From Shinella yambaruensis (lineage in GTDB: Bacteria; Pseudomonadota; Alphaproteobacteria; Rhizobiales; Rhizobiaceae): a DNA stretch of 64,000 bases. The translations under genes and the position numbers were made by a program. The stretch covers positions 1 to 64,000 of the forward strand of contig NZ_JALJCK010000022.1 of the NCBI RefSeq assembly GCF_022899355.1, written 5' to 3'. Under the pieces are notes generated by a model. That model was not told where the DNA came from. It ran no database searches and was given only the letters and a program-made list of their open reading frames with translations. Shown here one piece after another: positions 16,961 through 25,355 of this stretch (the stretch's first letter is position 1; each line of letters begins with the position of its first letter).

Positions 16961-17866
16961 ATGGCCGAACACGATATGCAAGAGACGCTTCCGGAACCCG
17001 GCCGGCTTTCCAAGCACCTCGCCGATTTCTTCGCCTCGCCGGCGGCGGCGATCGGCTTCGTCACCCTCCTCGTCATCTGTTGCCTGGCGCTCCTTGCGCC
17101 CTGGATATCGCCGCAGAACCCCTACGACCTGATGCAGCTGGACATCATGGACGGGCGCCTGCCGCCGGGGTCGGAATCCATGACCGGTCTCGTCTATCAC
17201 CTCGGCACGGACAGCCAGGGCCGGGACATCCTGTCCGGCATTCTCTACGGCCTTCGCACGTCGCTGCTGGTCGGCGTGCTCTCCGCCTTCGCCGCCGCCA
17301 TCATCGGCACGACGGCCGGGCTGTTCGCCGCCTATATGGGGCGCCGGACGGAAACCGTGATCATGCGTCTCGTCGACCTGCAGCTGTCCTTCCCGACGAT
17401 CCTGATGGCGCTGATGATGCTGGCGATCCTCGGCAAGGGCGTGCTGAATGTCGTCATCGCGCTGATCATCGCCGAATGGGCGACCTATGCGCGCACCGTC
17501 CGCGCCACCGCCCTCGTCGAGCGCGAGAAGGAATATATCGAGGCGGCGCGCATGCTCCGCCTGCCGGGCTGGCGCATCCTCTTCCGGCACCTGCTGCCGA
17601 ACTGTCTCGCCCCCGTCATCGTGATCGCGACGATGCAGGTGGCGCGCGCCATCGGCCTGGAGGCGACGCTTTCCTTCCTCGGCCTCGGCGCCTCCGTCAC
17701 CGAACCCTCGCTCGGCATGCTGATCTCGACGGGGTACCAGTATCTGCTGACGGGCCTCTACTGGATCAGCTTCTTTCCCGGCATCGCGCTCCTGGTCACC
17801 ATCGTCGCCATCAACCTGGTCGGCGATCGCCTCCGCGACGTGCTCAATCCGAGGAATGCGTCATGA
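16961..17866 (+). CDS. ABC transporter permease, DppC type
   Basis: A 301-residue DppC/OppC-type permease. FGTDSQGRDILS-like family sequence is present as LGTDSQGRDILSGILYGLRT, and the coupling-helix motif is EYIEAARMLRLPGWRILFRH. Four base pairs separate it from dppB-like, and it overlaps the ATPase gene by 4 bp. Confidence 0.93.
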   Translation: MAEHDMQETLPEPGRLSKHLADFFASPAAAIGFVTLLVICCLALLAPWISPQNPYDLMQLDIMDGRLPPGSESMTGLVYHLGTDSQGRDILSGILYGLRTSLLVGVLSAFAAAIIGTTAGLFAAYMGRRTETVIMRLVDLQLSFPTILMALMMLAILGKGVLNVVIALIIAEWATYARTVRATALVEREKEYIEAARMLRLPGWRILFRHLLPNCLAPVIVIATMQVARAIGLEATLSFLGLGASVTEPSLGMLISTGYQYLLTGLYWISFFPGIALLVTIVAINLVGDRLRDVLNPRNAS

Positions 17867-18843
17867 GCGCGCTTTTGCAGGTACGCAACCTGGTCACCGA
17901 GTTCGGCGGCGGCAAGGGACAGCCCGGCACCCGGGCGGTCAACGACGTGTCCTTCTCCGTCGAGCGCGGCCGCGTGCTTGGCCTCGTGGGCGAGTCCGGC
18001 TCCGGAAAGTCGGTCACCGGCTTTTCGATCATCCGGCTTCTGGAACGGCCCGGCCGCATCGCCGCGGGCGAGATCTTTTTCGACGGCGTCGATATCAGCC
18101 GGAATTCGGAGGAGGAGATGCGCCGCCTCCGCGGCAAGCGGATCGCGATGGTGTTCCAGGATCCCACGATGACGCTCAATCCGGTCCTGTCCGTCGGCAC
18201 GCAGATGATCGAGGCCGTGCTGGCCCACGAGAGCGTATCGAAGGAAGCCGCCCGGCAGCGCGCCCGCGATGCGCTCGGCCTCGTCGGCATCCCGAGCCCC
18301 GAGGAGCGGCTTGCGGCCTATCCCCACCAGTTTTCCGGCGGCATGCGCCAGCGGGTGGCCATCGCCATCGCGCTCCTGCACAAGCCGGATCTCATCATCG
18401 CCGACGAACCGACGACGGCGCTCGATGTGACGATCCAGAGCCAGATCATCGCGGAGTTCCAGAAGCTCACCGAAGAGGCAAGGACCGCGGTGATCTGGGT
18501 TACACACGACCTCGCGATCGTTTCGCGGCTGGCTGACGACATCGCCGTGATGTATGCCGGCCGGCTGGTGGAGACCGGCCCCGTCTCCGAGGTTCTGAAC
18601 GATCCCCGCCATCCCTATACGGCAGGCCTGATCGCCTCCGTGCCGTCGCAGAACCACCGCGGCGAGCGCTTGCACCAGATCAACGGCATGACGCCGGCCC
18701 TCAACCGTCTTCCGCAGGGCTGCAGTTTTCGCACGCGCTGCGAGCGGGCGGACGACGGTTGCCTTGTCATGCCGGAGCTCGCGCTTGCGGGCGAGCGATC
18801 CTTCCGCTGCATCCATCCCGTGACGAAAGTATCTGCATCATGA
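17863..18843 (+). CDS. ABC transporter ATP-binding protein, DppD type
   Basis: A 326-residue ATPase. Walker A GESGSGKS, signature FSGGMRQR, Walker [14 protein letters not shown]-loop VTHDLA. The C-terminal oligopeptide-transporter domain with its iron-sulfur-type cysteines ([14 protein letters not shown]) is present. It starts by ATGA overlap with the dppC-like gene and overlaps the dppF-like gene by 4 bp. Confidence 0.93.
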   Translation: MSALLQVRNLVTEFGGGKGQPGTRAVNDVSFSVERGRVLGLVGESGSGKSVTGFSIIRLLERPGRIAAGEIFFDGVDISRNSEEEMRRLRGKRIAMVFQDPTMTLNPVLSVGTQMIEAVLAHESVSKEAARQRARDALGLVGIPSPEERLAAYPHQFSGGMRQRVAIAIALLHKPDLIIADEPTTALDVTIQSQIIAEFQKLTEEARTAVIWVTHDLAIVSRLADDIAVMYAGRLVETGPVSEVLNDPRHPYTAGLIASVPSQNHRGERLHQINGMTPALNRLPQGCSFRTRCERADDGCLVMPELALAGERSFRCIHPVTKVSAS

Positions 18844-19841
18844 CGGCTGCCGAGACCCCATTGATCGAGGCCAGGACGATAACGCAGCGTTTCGGCGCCA
18901 GGCCGGACCTTGCCGCGAAGATCGCGCTCAGCCTGAAGCTGGCGAAACCCGCCCCGGTCGTCCATGCGCTGGATGGCGTCAGCCTCAGCATCCGCAGCGG
19001 CGAGGTCGTCGGCCTCGTCGGCGAAAGCGGCTGCGGAAAATCGACCCTCGGCCGCGTCATCGCCGGGATCGCCGCGCCGACCGGCGGCAATGTTCTGTGG
19101 AAGGGCGTGGATCGCCGGGCGATGTCTGCCGCCGAGCAGAAAGAGGCCGGCCTTGCCACGCAGATGATCTTCCAGAACCCGATGGCCGCCCTCAATCCGC
19201 GCATGACGATCGAGGACATCATCTGGGAAGCGCCGAAAACGCATGGCCTGGCGTCCTCGGCGGAACGCGTCTCCTACGTGGACAACTACCTGACGCTGGC
19301 CGGGTTCGACCCGTCCATGAAGGCGCGCTATCCGCACCAATTCTCCGGCGGTCAGCGCCAGCGCGTCAACATCGCGCGGGCATTGGCGGTGCAGCCGCAA
19401 TTCCTTGTCTGCGACGAAAGCGTCGCCGCCCTCGACGTCTCCATCCAGGCCCAGGTGATCAACCTGTTCATGGACCTCAGGGACCGGCTGGACCTGACCT
19501 ATCTCTTCGTCAGCCATGACCTCGGGGTGGTGGAGCACATTTCCGACCGCGTCGCGATCATGTATCTCGGCCGCATCGTCGAGGAAGCGCCCGTCGAGGA
19601 TGTCTTCCGTCGTCCCAACCACCCCTATACGAAGGCTCTCCTTGCGGAAGTTCCCCGGATCGAAACCGGAAAGCGGCGTTTCAAGGCCGTGGAAGGCGAA
19701 CTGCCCAGCCCGCTCGATCCGCCCAGGGGGTGCCATTTCCATCCCCGCTGTCCGTTCGCCATGGAGCGCTGCCGGGTGGAGGTGCCAATCCGCAAGGAGG
19801 TGGCGCCGCGACATCTGTCGGCCTGCCATCTGAACGGCTGA
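18840..19841 (+). CDS. ABC transporter ATP-binding protein, DppF type
   Basis: A 333-residue ATPase partner of the DppD-like protein. Walker A GESGCGKS, signature FSGGQRQR and H-loop VSHDLG are normal; Walker B reads FLVCDESVAALD, where Ser replaces the usual Pro after the catalytic Glu. The C-terminal oligopeptide domain (GCHFHPRCPFAMERC) is complete. It has an extra ~25 residues after the first beta-strand (LAAKIALSLKLAKPAPV), as in some DppF subfamilies. Confidence 0.92.
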   Translation: MTAAETPLIEARTITQRFGARPDLAAKIALSLKLAKPAPVVHALDGVSLSIRSGEVVGLVGESGCGKSTLGRVIAGIAAPTGGNVLWKGVDRRAMSAAEQKEAGLATQMIFQNPMAALNPRMTIEDIIWEAPKTHGLASSAERVSYVDNYLTLAGFDPSMKARYPHQFSGGQRQRVNIARALAVQPQFLVCDESVAALDVSIQAQVINLFMDLRDRLDLTYLFVSHDLGVVEHISDRVAIMYLGRIVEEAPVEDVFRRPNHPYTKALLAEVPRIETGKRRFKAVEGELPSPLDPPRGCHFHPRCPFAMERCRVEVPIRKEVAPRHLSACHLNG

Positions 19842-19913
19842 CGGAGCGCCTGGAGCGTTCGACCAGGGCCCGGTCGCATCCGTAATTTCAAATCCGAGAA
19901 CAGGAGGTCAGCC

Positions 19914-21110
19914 GTGGCTGAGAAGGTTTCCCATTCCGGCGTCAACGACGTGGCGTCGCTGATTGCCGCGATCGTCAATGAAAACGAGGCCCGTTTCGTC
20001 GATGTCCGCAGGCGCATTCACGAGTATCCCGAAATCGCCTTCGAGGAGGTCCGGACCGCGGCCCTCGTCGCGGATACCCTGGCGAGCCTCGGGATCGACC
20101 ACCAGACCGGCGTCGGCCGCACCGGCGTCGTCGGGCACATTCGCGGCAAGAGGCCCGGCCCCACATTGCTGATCCGCGCGGACATGGACGCCCTGCCGAT
20201 GCAGGAGGAGACGGGGCTGGCCTATGCGAGCAAGGTCCCGAACCGTATGCATGCCTGCGGTCACGATCTCCACACCGCGACGGTGCTGGCCGTCGGCGCC
20301 GTGCTGAAGCGCCTGGAGGACCGATTGGCCGGTGACGTTCGCCTGATCTTCCAGCCGGCGGAGGAGGCCATCGGCGGCGCCAGGGAAATGATCGCCGACG
20401 GGGTCATGGAGGGCGTCGACATGGCGCTGAGCCTGCATAATCGGCCTGAAATACCGGTCGGCCAGTTCGGTATCGTGCACGGCTATGCGAATGCCGCGGT
20501 CGATTCCTTCGACATCACCGTGCAGGGCAAGGGCGGACATGCCGCCCGTCCCTACGCCGCCGTCGATCCGATCGTCATCGCGGCCCAACTGATCGGCCAG
20601 CTGCAGACCATCGTGTCGCGAGACGTGCGGGCGCTCGACGCCTGCGTGGTGACGGTCGGCTCGATCCATGCGGGGGAGGCGAGAAACATCATTCCCGAAC
20701 GGTGTGAACTGAAGGGAACGGTGCGCAGCCGGCAGCCGGAGGCGCGCGACGCGGCGGAGGTCGGCCTGCGCCGGCTCTGCGAGGGTGTGGGTTTGAGCTT
20801 CAGGGCAGGATGCGAGCTCACCTACAGACGGGGCACGCCGCCCATCTTCAACGACGCGGGCATGCTCCAGCGCACCGTCAATGCGATCAGGGCGCAGCTC
20901 GGCGACGTCGCCTTCGACTACGAGCCGAGCATGGGCGGCGAGGATTTTGCGCTTTTCGCTGAAATCGTTCCGTCATTCCGGCTGCTTGTCGGTTCCTCCC
21001 AGCCGGGACGATCAGACAAGGTGCACAATCCGCATTATCAGCCGGACGAGCGGTCCATCGCCTTCGGAACGCTGGCGCTGGCAAGGACGGCGGCCGACCT
21101 CCTGAGCTGA
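19914..21110 (+). CDS. M20 family amidohydrolase (hippurate hydrolase/N-acyl amino acid amidase type)
   Basis: A 398-residue M20D amidohydrolase. Metal ligands are in the family motifs: RADMDALPMQEETG, MHACGHDLHTA (Cys and His), and FQPAEEAIGGA (Glu pair). The GTG start at 19914 has ACAGGAGGTC upstream. It ends the peptide-transport operon and probably removes an acyl group from an amino acid or small peptide released by the earlier enzymes. A clear terminator follows at 21170. Confidence 0.92.
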   Translation: MAEKVSHSGVNDVASLIAAIVNENEARFVDVRRRIHEYPEIAFEEVRTAALVADTLASLGIDHQTGVGRTGVVGHIRGKRPGPTLLIRADMDALPMQEETGLAYASKVPNRMHACGHDLHTATVLAVGAVLKRLEDRLAGDVRLIFQPAEEAIGGAREMIADGVMEGVDMALSLHNRPEIPVGQFGIVHGYANAAVDSFDITVQGKGGHAARPYAAVDPIVIAAQLIGQLQTIVSRDVRALDACVVTVGSIHAGEARNIIPERCELKGTVRSRQPEARDAAEVGLRRLCEGVGLSFRAGCELTYRRGTPPIFNDAGMLQRTVNAIRAQLGDVAFDYEPSMGGEDFALFAEIVPSFRLLVGSSQPGRSDKVHNPHYQPDERSIAFGTLALARTAADLLS

Positions 21111-21169
21111 CGGGATGCCGGTCGGCGGTGCTTTTAATGACCATCGAGCCTTGGCATGACTGCACACGG

Positions 21170-21198
21170 CCGCCGATTTTCGGCGGTCGCGTTTTATT
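21170..21198 (+). terminator. rho-independent terminator of the peptide operon
   Basis: CCGCCGA-TTT-TCGGCGG is a perfect 7-bp stem followed by cgcGTTTTATT. It lies 60 bp after the amidohydrolase stop and just before the convergent GntR gene. Confidence 0.75.
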
Positions 21199-21205
21199 CG
21201 GATGA

Positions 21206-21886
21206 TCAGGCGAGGATCGTCTTCGCGATCGCCGAAGCTGCGCCAACATGGGCGCGGCAGGCTGCCGCGGCGGCGGCGGGATCGTTGGCGTCGATCGCTT
21301 TGAAGATTTCCCGGATTTGCGAGGGGCCGGACGCCATGCGATTCGATGTCGAGAGCGTCATGACGCGCAGCCGCGAGATGCGGCTGTTCAGGCGGCTGAC
21401 GATTTCCCAGGCGATGTTGTGGCCGCCGGCCTCGAAGACGACCTTGTAGAACTCCGTGGTCGCATCGAGCACGCCGACGGGAGAGTTTTGCTTCGATGTC
21501 TCTTCCAGTTCGTTCATCGCTTTCCGCAGCCGCGCCTTGACGTCGGGGCCGGCAACGCGCGCGCAATCGGCGACCGCGGTTGATTCCAGTGCGGCCCGGA
21601 TCTCGTAGATCTGCCGCGCATCATCCCAATCGAGCTTTGCGACGATCGGTCCTTGCTTGGCGAGCATCTCGACGAGCCCTTCCGCCTCGAGATGGCGAAT
21701 GACCTCGCGGATGACGGAGCGCGAGACGCCGAGCTGGTCGCAGAGCGTGCGTTCGACCAGCCGCTCGCCCGGCTCGAAGAGGCCGCCGATGATGGCGCGA
21801 CGCATGCGGTCGAGCGCAATCTCCCGGAGCGTTGTCGGCGGGGTTTCGATGCGGAGGGCCGCGAGGCTTTCGGCGTTCTTTGTCAT
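21206..21886 (-). CDS. GntR-family regulator, FCD (FadR) subfamily
   Basis: A 226-residue regulator: N-terminal GntR winged helix (residues about 15-80, GERLVERTLCDQLGVSRSVI) and an all-helical FCD effector domain. The ATG at 21886 is chosen; the frame stays open upstream to 22189 but that part overlaps the divergent gene antisense. It faces cassette A and a palindromic TGGTATACCA lies between the two starts, so it is the likely repressor of that operon. Confidence 0.92.
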   Translation of the reverse strand: MTKNAESLAALRIETPPTTLREIALDRMRRAIIGGLFEPGERLVERTLCDQLGVSRSVIREVIRHLEAEGLVEMLAKQGPIVAKLDWDDARQIYEIRAALESTAVADCARVAGPDVKARLRKAMNELEETSKQNSPVGVLDATTEFYKVVFEAGGHNIAWEIVSRLNSRISRLRVMTLSTSNRMASGPSQIREIFKAIDANDPAAAAAACRAHVGAASAIAKTILA

Positions 21887-21925
21887 GCTGGACTCATAGC
21901 CGCAAAAAAAGTTCGAGACAATGGC

Positions 21926-21955
21926 TTGACACTTTGTCTTATGGTATACCAAAAT
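21926..21955 (+). promoter_or_regulatory. cassette A promoter with GntR-type operator
   Basis: TTGACA (21926-21931) and CAAAAT (21950-21955) are spaced by 18 bp. The perfect palindrome TGGTATACCA (21942-21951) lies between them and touches the -10 box. TGGTATACCA is the form expected for FadR/FCD-type GntR regulators, so binding would block RNA polymerase. Confidence 0.6.
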
Positions 21956-21986
21956 ATGAGCAGATGAAAGACAGGAGGATGCCTCG

Positions 21987-22586
21987 GTGACGCTGGTCCG
22001 GAAAACGCTGCTGCATGTGGAGACGACGTTCGTGGAGGGCGGCAGAAAGGCCGCACGGCCGCTCAAGCTGATCGCGGCCGTGGCCGTCGTGAAAAACCCA
22101 TGGGCTGGCCGCGGTTTCGTCGAGGACCTGAAACCGGAAATCCATGCCGTCGCTCCGGTCCTTGGCGAGCTCCTGACCGGGATGATCATCGATGAGGCCG
22201 GCTCCGGCGAAGCCGTCGAAGCCTATGGCAAGTCGGCGGTCGTCGGCCTAGACGGCGAGGTAGAGCATGCGTCCGCCCTTATCCACACGCTTCGTTTCGG
22301 CAACCACTACCGCAGCGCCGTGGGCGCAAAGTCCTATCTCGCCTTCTGCAACACGCGCGGCCCGGCGAATGCGCCGATCATGATCCCGCTGATGGACAAG
22401 AACGACGAGGGCCGCCGGTCGCACTACCTCACCATTCAGTGCGCGGTCCCGGATGCGCCGGCCGCCGACGAGATCGTGCTGGCGCTTGGCGCTTCCATTG
22501 GCGGTCGCCCGCATCACCGCATCGGTGACCGGTACCAGGACCTCAAGGAGCTGGGCCACGATGTTGCAAATCCTGCCGCGGTCTAA
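21987..22586 (+). CDS. 'amino acid synthesis' family protein (DUF1185/PF06684)
   Basis: A 199-residue soluble protein of the DUF1185 family. Recognisable stretches are KNPWAGRGF, IDEAGSGEAVEAYGKSAVVG and EHASALIHTLRFGN. No catalytic role is established for the family despite its name. The GTG start has a strong AGGAGGA upstream. A paralogue is encoded at 31057-31644 beside cassette B, which argues that the protein is a functional part of both cassettes. It overlaps the next gene by 26 bp. Confidence 0.88.
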   Translation: MTLVRKTLLHVETTFVEGGRKAARPLKLIAAVAVVKNPWAGRGFVEDLKPEIHAVAPVLGELLTGMIIDEAGSGEAVEAYGKSAVVGLDGEVEHASALIHTLRFGNHYRSAVGAKSYLAFCNTRGPANAPIMIPLMDKNDEGRRSHYLTIQCAVPDAPAADEIVLALGASIGGRPHHRIGDRYQDLKELGHDVANPAAV

Positions 22587-23352
22587 GACGCCTTCGGGCG
22601 CGGCCTATCTGGAGCGGGGCGCGGGGGATGAGGCCCTCGTCCTTATCCACGGCGTCGGCATGCGCATCGAGGCCTGGGGGCCGCAGATCGAGCGGCTGGC
22701 GGAAGGATATCGCGTGATCGCGGTCGATCTTCCCGGTCACGGCCTTTCGAATGCGCTCGATGGCGCGCCGGACCTGCACCGTTATGTGGCATGGTTCCAG
22801 CGCTTCCTGGAGGAGGTCGATGCCGGGCCGGTCAATGTCGCGGGCCATTCGATGGGCGCACTGATCGCAAACGGCATCGTGGCGACGGCGCCCGGGAGGG
22901 TGCGGCGGGTTGCGCTGTTGAATGGCGTCTACCGGCGGGGGCCGGACGCGCGGAAGGCTGTGGAGGCGCGGGCGCGGGAAATCGGGTCCGGCGACTTCGA
23001 CCGGGTGGCGCCGCTGGCCCGCTGGTTTTCCGAGGAGGAGGCGGGAACCGACGCCTACATCCTGGTGCGCGACCTGCTGCAGGCGGTGGACCCGTCAGGT
23101 TATGCCGCGGCCTACGCGGCCTTTGCCGGCGGGGATACGGTCTATGCGGATTGCTGGCCCGGGGTCGAATGCCCGGCGCTCTTTCTGACGGGGGACGGAG
23201 ACCTGAATTCGACCGCCGGCATGACGCGGGACATGGCCGCTGCCGCCCGCCGGGGAAGGGCCGTGGTGATCGAGGGACACCGTCACATGGTGAACCTGAC
23301 GGCGCCCGACGCGGTGAACCGTGCGCTTGCGGACTGGCTGGCGACGAGCTGA
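22561..23352 (+). CDS. alpha/beta-hydrolase (cassette A)
   Basis: A 263-residue alpha/beta-hydrolase. Oxyanion motif LIHGVG (28-33), nucleophile GHSMG with Ser97, acid in TGDGDLNST, base in GHRHMVNL. No signal peptide. AAGGAG precedes the ATG at 22561, inside the end of the DUF1185 gene. Its counterpart in cassette B (37351-38163) also has its nucleophile at residue 97. It may hydrolyse an ester, lactone, enol-lactone or amide made by the neighbouring monooxygenase and dehydrogenase. Substrate unknown. Confidence 0.88.
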   Translation: MLQILPRSKTPSGAAYLERGAGDEALVLIHGVGMRIEAWGPQIERLAEGYRVIAVDLPGHGLSNALDGAPDLHRYVAWFQRFLEEVDAGPVNVAGHSMGALIANGIVATAPGRVRRVALLNGVYRRGPDARKAVEARAREIGSGDFDRVAPLARWFSEEEAGTDAYILVRDLLQAVDPSGYAAAYAAFAGGDTVYADCWPGVECPALFLTGDGDLNSTAGMTRDMAAAARRGRAVVIEGHRHMVNLTAPDAVNRALADWLATS

Positions 23353-23386
23353 AACATTCGGTCCTCACGGACCATGGGAGGAGACC

Positions 23387-24307
23387 ATGATACCAGACGC
23401 GAGAGCCTTGCGCGACGCCTTCGGCGCATTCCTGACCGGTGTCACCGTCGTCACGACCGTAGACGATGCGGGCGCGCCGATCGGGTTCACCGCCAACAGC
23501 TTCACCAGCGTTTCGCTCGATCCGCCGCTGCTCCTCGTCTGCCTGGCGAAGACCTCGCGCAATTACGCGACGCTGACCGGCGCGAAGGGGTTTGGCGTGA
23601 ACATCCTCTCGGAAGGGCAGAAGGAGGTTTCCAACACCTTCGCCCGCCCCGTCGAGGACCGTTTCGCGGCCGTCGACTGGAGGCCGGGACCGCACGGTTC
23701 GCCCGTCTTCGCCGATGTTGCCGCCTGGTTCGATTGCGCGACGCATGAGGTCGTCGATGCCGGCGATCATGTGATCCTGATCGGCCGGGTCGAGGGTTTC
23801 GACAACAGCGGCAAGACCGGCCTCGGCTATGCGCGCGGCGGGTATTTCACGCCGGCGCTCGCTGAAAAGAGCCTGCTCGCCTCGGCCGAAAGCCTGCTTC
23901 TCGGCGCAGTCGCCGTGCGGAACGGTGAACTCCTCCTGATCGATGACGGCAAGGGGGGCTGGACGCTGCCGTTCGTCGAAAAGGCCGAGGGTGACGGCAT
24001 GGAGGCCCTGGAGCATCATATCGCGCAGACGGTGGGGCTGACGCTCACGACCGGTCTTCTCTACTCCGTCTACGAGGACACGAAAACCGGCCAGCAGCAT
24101 GTCGTCTACCGCGCCGAACTGGGAGACGGGACGGCAAGGAGCGGCCGCTTCTTTCCCGTCCAGGCTCCGCCGGTGGCCGAGATCGCCGACGGTGCGGTGC
24201 GCGACATCGTCACGCGTTTTGCGCAGGAAAGCACGCTCGGCAATTTCGGCGTCTATTTCGGAAATCAGGAAAAGGGCCGCGTGCACGCCGTGGCTGCAAA
24301 GGGGTAA
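23387..24307 (+). CDS. flavin reductase with C-terminal Nudix-like domain (cassette A)
   Basis: A 306-residue protein. Residues about 1-160 are a flavin reductase-like domain (PF01613), with FTANSFTSVSLDPPLLLVC at 34-52 as signature. Residues about 168-300 are an extra domain that looks Nudix-like: ELLLIDDGKGGWTLP, then a helix where the Nudix box should be, but the box reads ALEHHIAQTVGL and lacks the REXXEE acidic residues, so it is probably not catalytic. It should supply reduced flavin to the adjacent luciferase-like monooxygenase. The paralogue at 33740-34732 has the same architecture. The ATG at 23387 has GGGAGGAG upstream. Confidence 0.85.
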   Translation: MIPDARALRDAFGAFLTGVTVVTTVDDAGAPIGFTANSFTSVSLDPPLLLVCLAKTSRNYATLTGAKGFGVNILSEGQKEVSNTFARPVEDRFAAVDWRPGPHGSPVFADVAAWFDCATHEVVDAGDHVILIGRVEGFDNSGKTGLGYARGGYFTPALAEKSLLASAESLLLGAVAVRNGELLLIDDGKGGWTLPFVEKAEGDGMEALEHHIAQTVGLTLTTGLLYSVYEDTKTGQQHVVYRAELGDGTARSGRFFPVQAPPVAEIADGAVRDIVTRFAQESTLGNFGVYFGNQEKGRVHAVAAKG

Positions 24308-24310
24308 GCC

Positions 24311-25348
24311 ATGAAATTCTCCCTGTTCGTTCACATGGAACGGCTGGATGCCAGGCAGAACCATCAGGACCTCTACGAGGAATTCATCGCGCTGTGCGAG
24401 ATCGCGGACAAGGGCGGCATGCATGCCATCTGGACCGGCGAGCACCACGGCATGGATTTCACGATCGCGCCGAACCCCTTCGTCAACATCGCAGACCTTG
24501 CGCGGCGCACGAAGAATGTGCGGCTCGGCACGGGCACGGTGATCGCGCCGTTCTGGCATCCGATCAAGCTTGCCGGCGAAGCGGCGATGACCGACATCAT
24601 CGCCGGCGGCCGGCTCGACGTGGGCATCGCGCGCGGCGCCTACAGCTTCGAATACGAACGGCTCCTGCCGGGCCTCGATGCCTGGGGCGCCGGCCAGCGG
24701 ATGCGCGAGCTGATCCCGGCCGTCAAGGGTCTCTGGGCGGGCGATTATGCCCATGACGGCGAGTTCTGGAAATTCCCGAAGACGACCTCCGCGCCGAAAC
24801 CGGTGCAGCAGCCGCACCCGCCGATCTGGGTCGCGGCGCGCGATCCCAACAGCCACGAATTCGCCGTCGCCAACGGCTGCAACGTGCAGTGCACGCCGCT
24901 TGCCAATGGCGAGGCGGAAATCGCCAGCCTCATGGAGCGCTTCGATGCGGCCTGCGAGAAGGCGACGGGCGTGCCGCGCCCGAAGATCATGCTGCTGCTG
25001 CACACCTATGTCGGCTCCGACGAGGCCGATATCGCGCAGGCCGCGAAGGAAGTGAGTACCTACTACAATTACTTCTTCGCCTGGTTCAAGAACGAGCGGC
25101 CGATCAGCCAGGGTCTCATCGAGCGCCTTTCCGGGGAGGAGCTTGCCGCCAATCCAAACCTCACGCCGCAGAAGATGCGCGAGAACATGCCGATCGGCAC
25201 GGCGGACGAGGTGATCAAGCGGCTGAAGGTCTACGAGGATCTCGGCTACGACGAATATTCGTTCTGGATCGACACGGGCATGAGCTTTGCGCGCAAGAAG
25301 GCGTCGCTCGAGCGCTTCATCGCCGATGTCATGCCGGCATTCCGGTGA
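24311..25348 (+). CDS. luciferase-like flavin-dependent monooxygenase (cassette A)
   Basis: A 345-residue LLM-class (PF00296) TIM-barrel monooxygenase. Characteristic stretches are WTGEHHGMDF, RLGTGTVIAPFWHPIKLAGE, GRLDVGIARGAY and PPIWVAARDPNSHEFA. Such enzymes use FMNH2 delivered by a reductase, here most likely the preceding gene 3 bp upstream, to oxidise or cleave C-C, C-N or C-S bonds. The following aldehyde dehydrogenase suggests that the reaction yields an aldehyde. Substrate unknown. Confidence 0.9.
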   Translation: MKFSLFVHMERLDARQNHQDLYEEFIALCEIADKGGMHAIWTGEHHGMDFTIAPNPFVNIADLARRTKNVRLGTGTVIAPFWHPIKLAGEAAMTDIIAGGRLDVGIARGAYSFEYERLLPGLDAWGAGQRMRELIPAVKGLWAGDYAHDGEFWKFPKTTSAPKPVQQPHPPIWVAARDPNSHEFAVANGCNVQCTPLANGEAEIASLMERFDAACEKATGVPRPKIMLLLHTYVGSDEADIAQAAKEVSTYYNYFFAWFKNERPISQGLIERLSGEELAANPNLTPQKMRENMPIGTADEVIKRLKVYEDLGYDEYSFWIDTGMSFARKKASLERFIADVMPAFR

Positions 25349-25355
25349 GGCCGCC

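Noticed and set aside
21887-22189. N-terminal extension of the GntR gene by 101 codons
   Set aside because: The extension covers the divergent promoter and runs antisense through the DUF1185 gene; the ATG at 21886 gives the normal GntR length.
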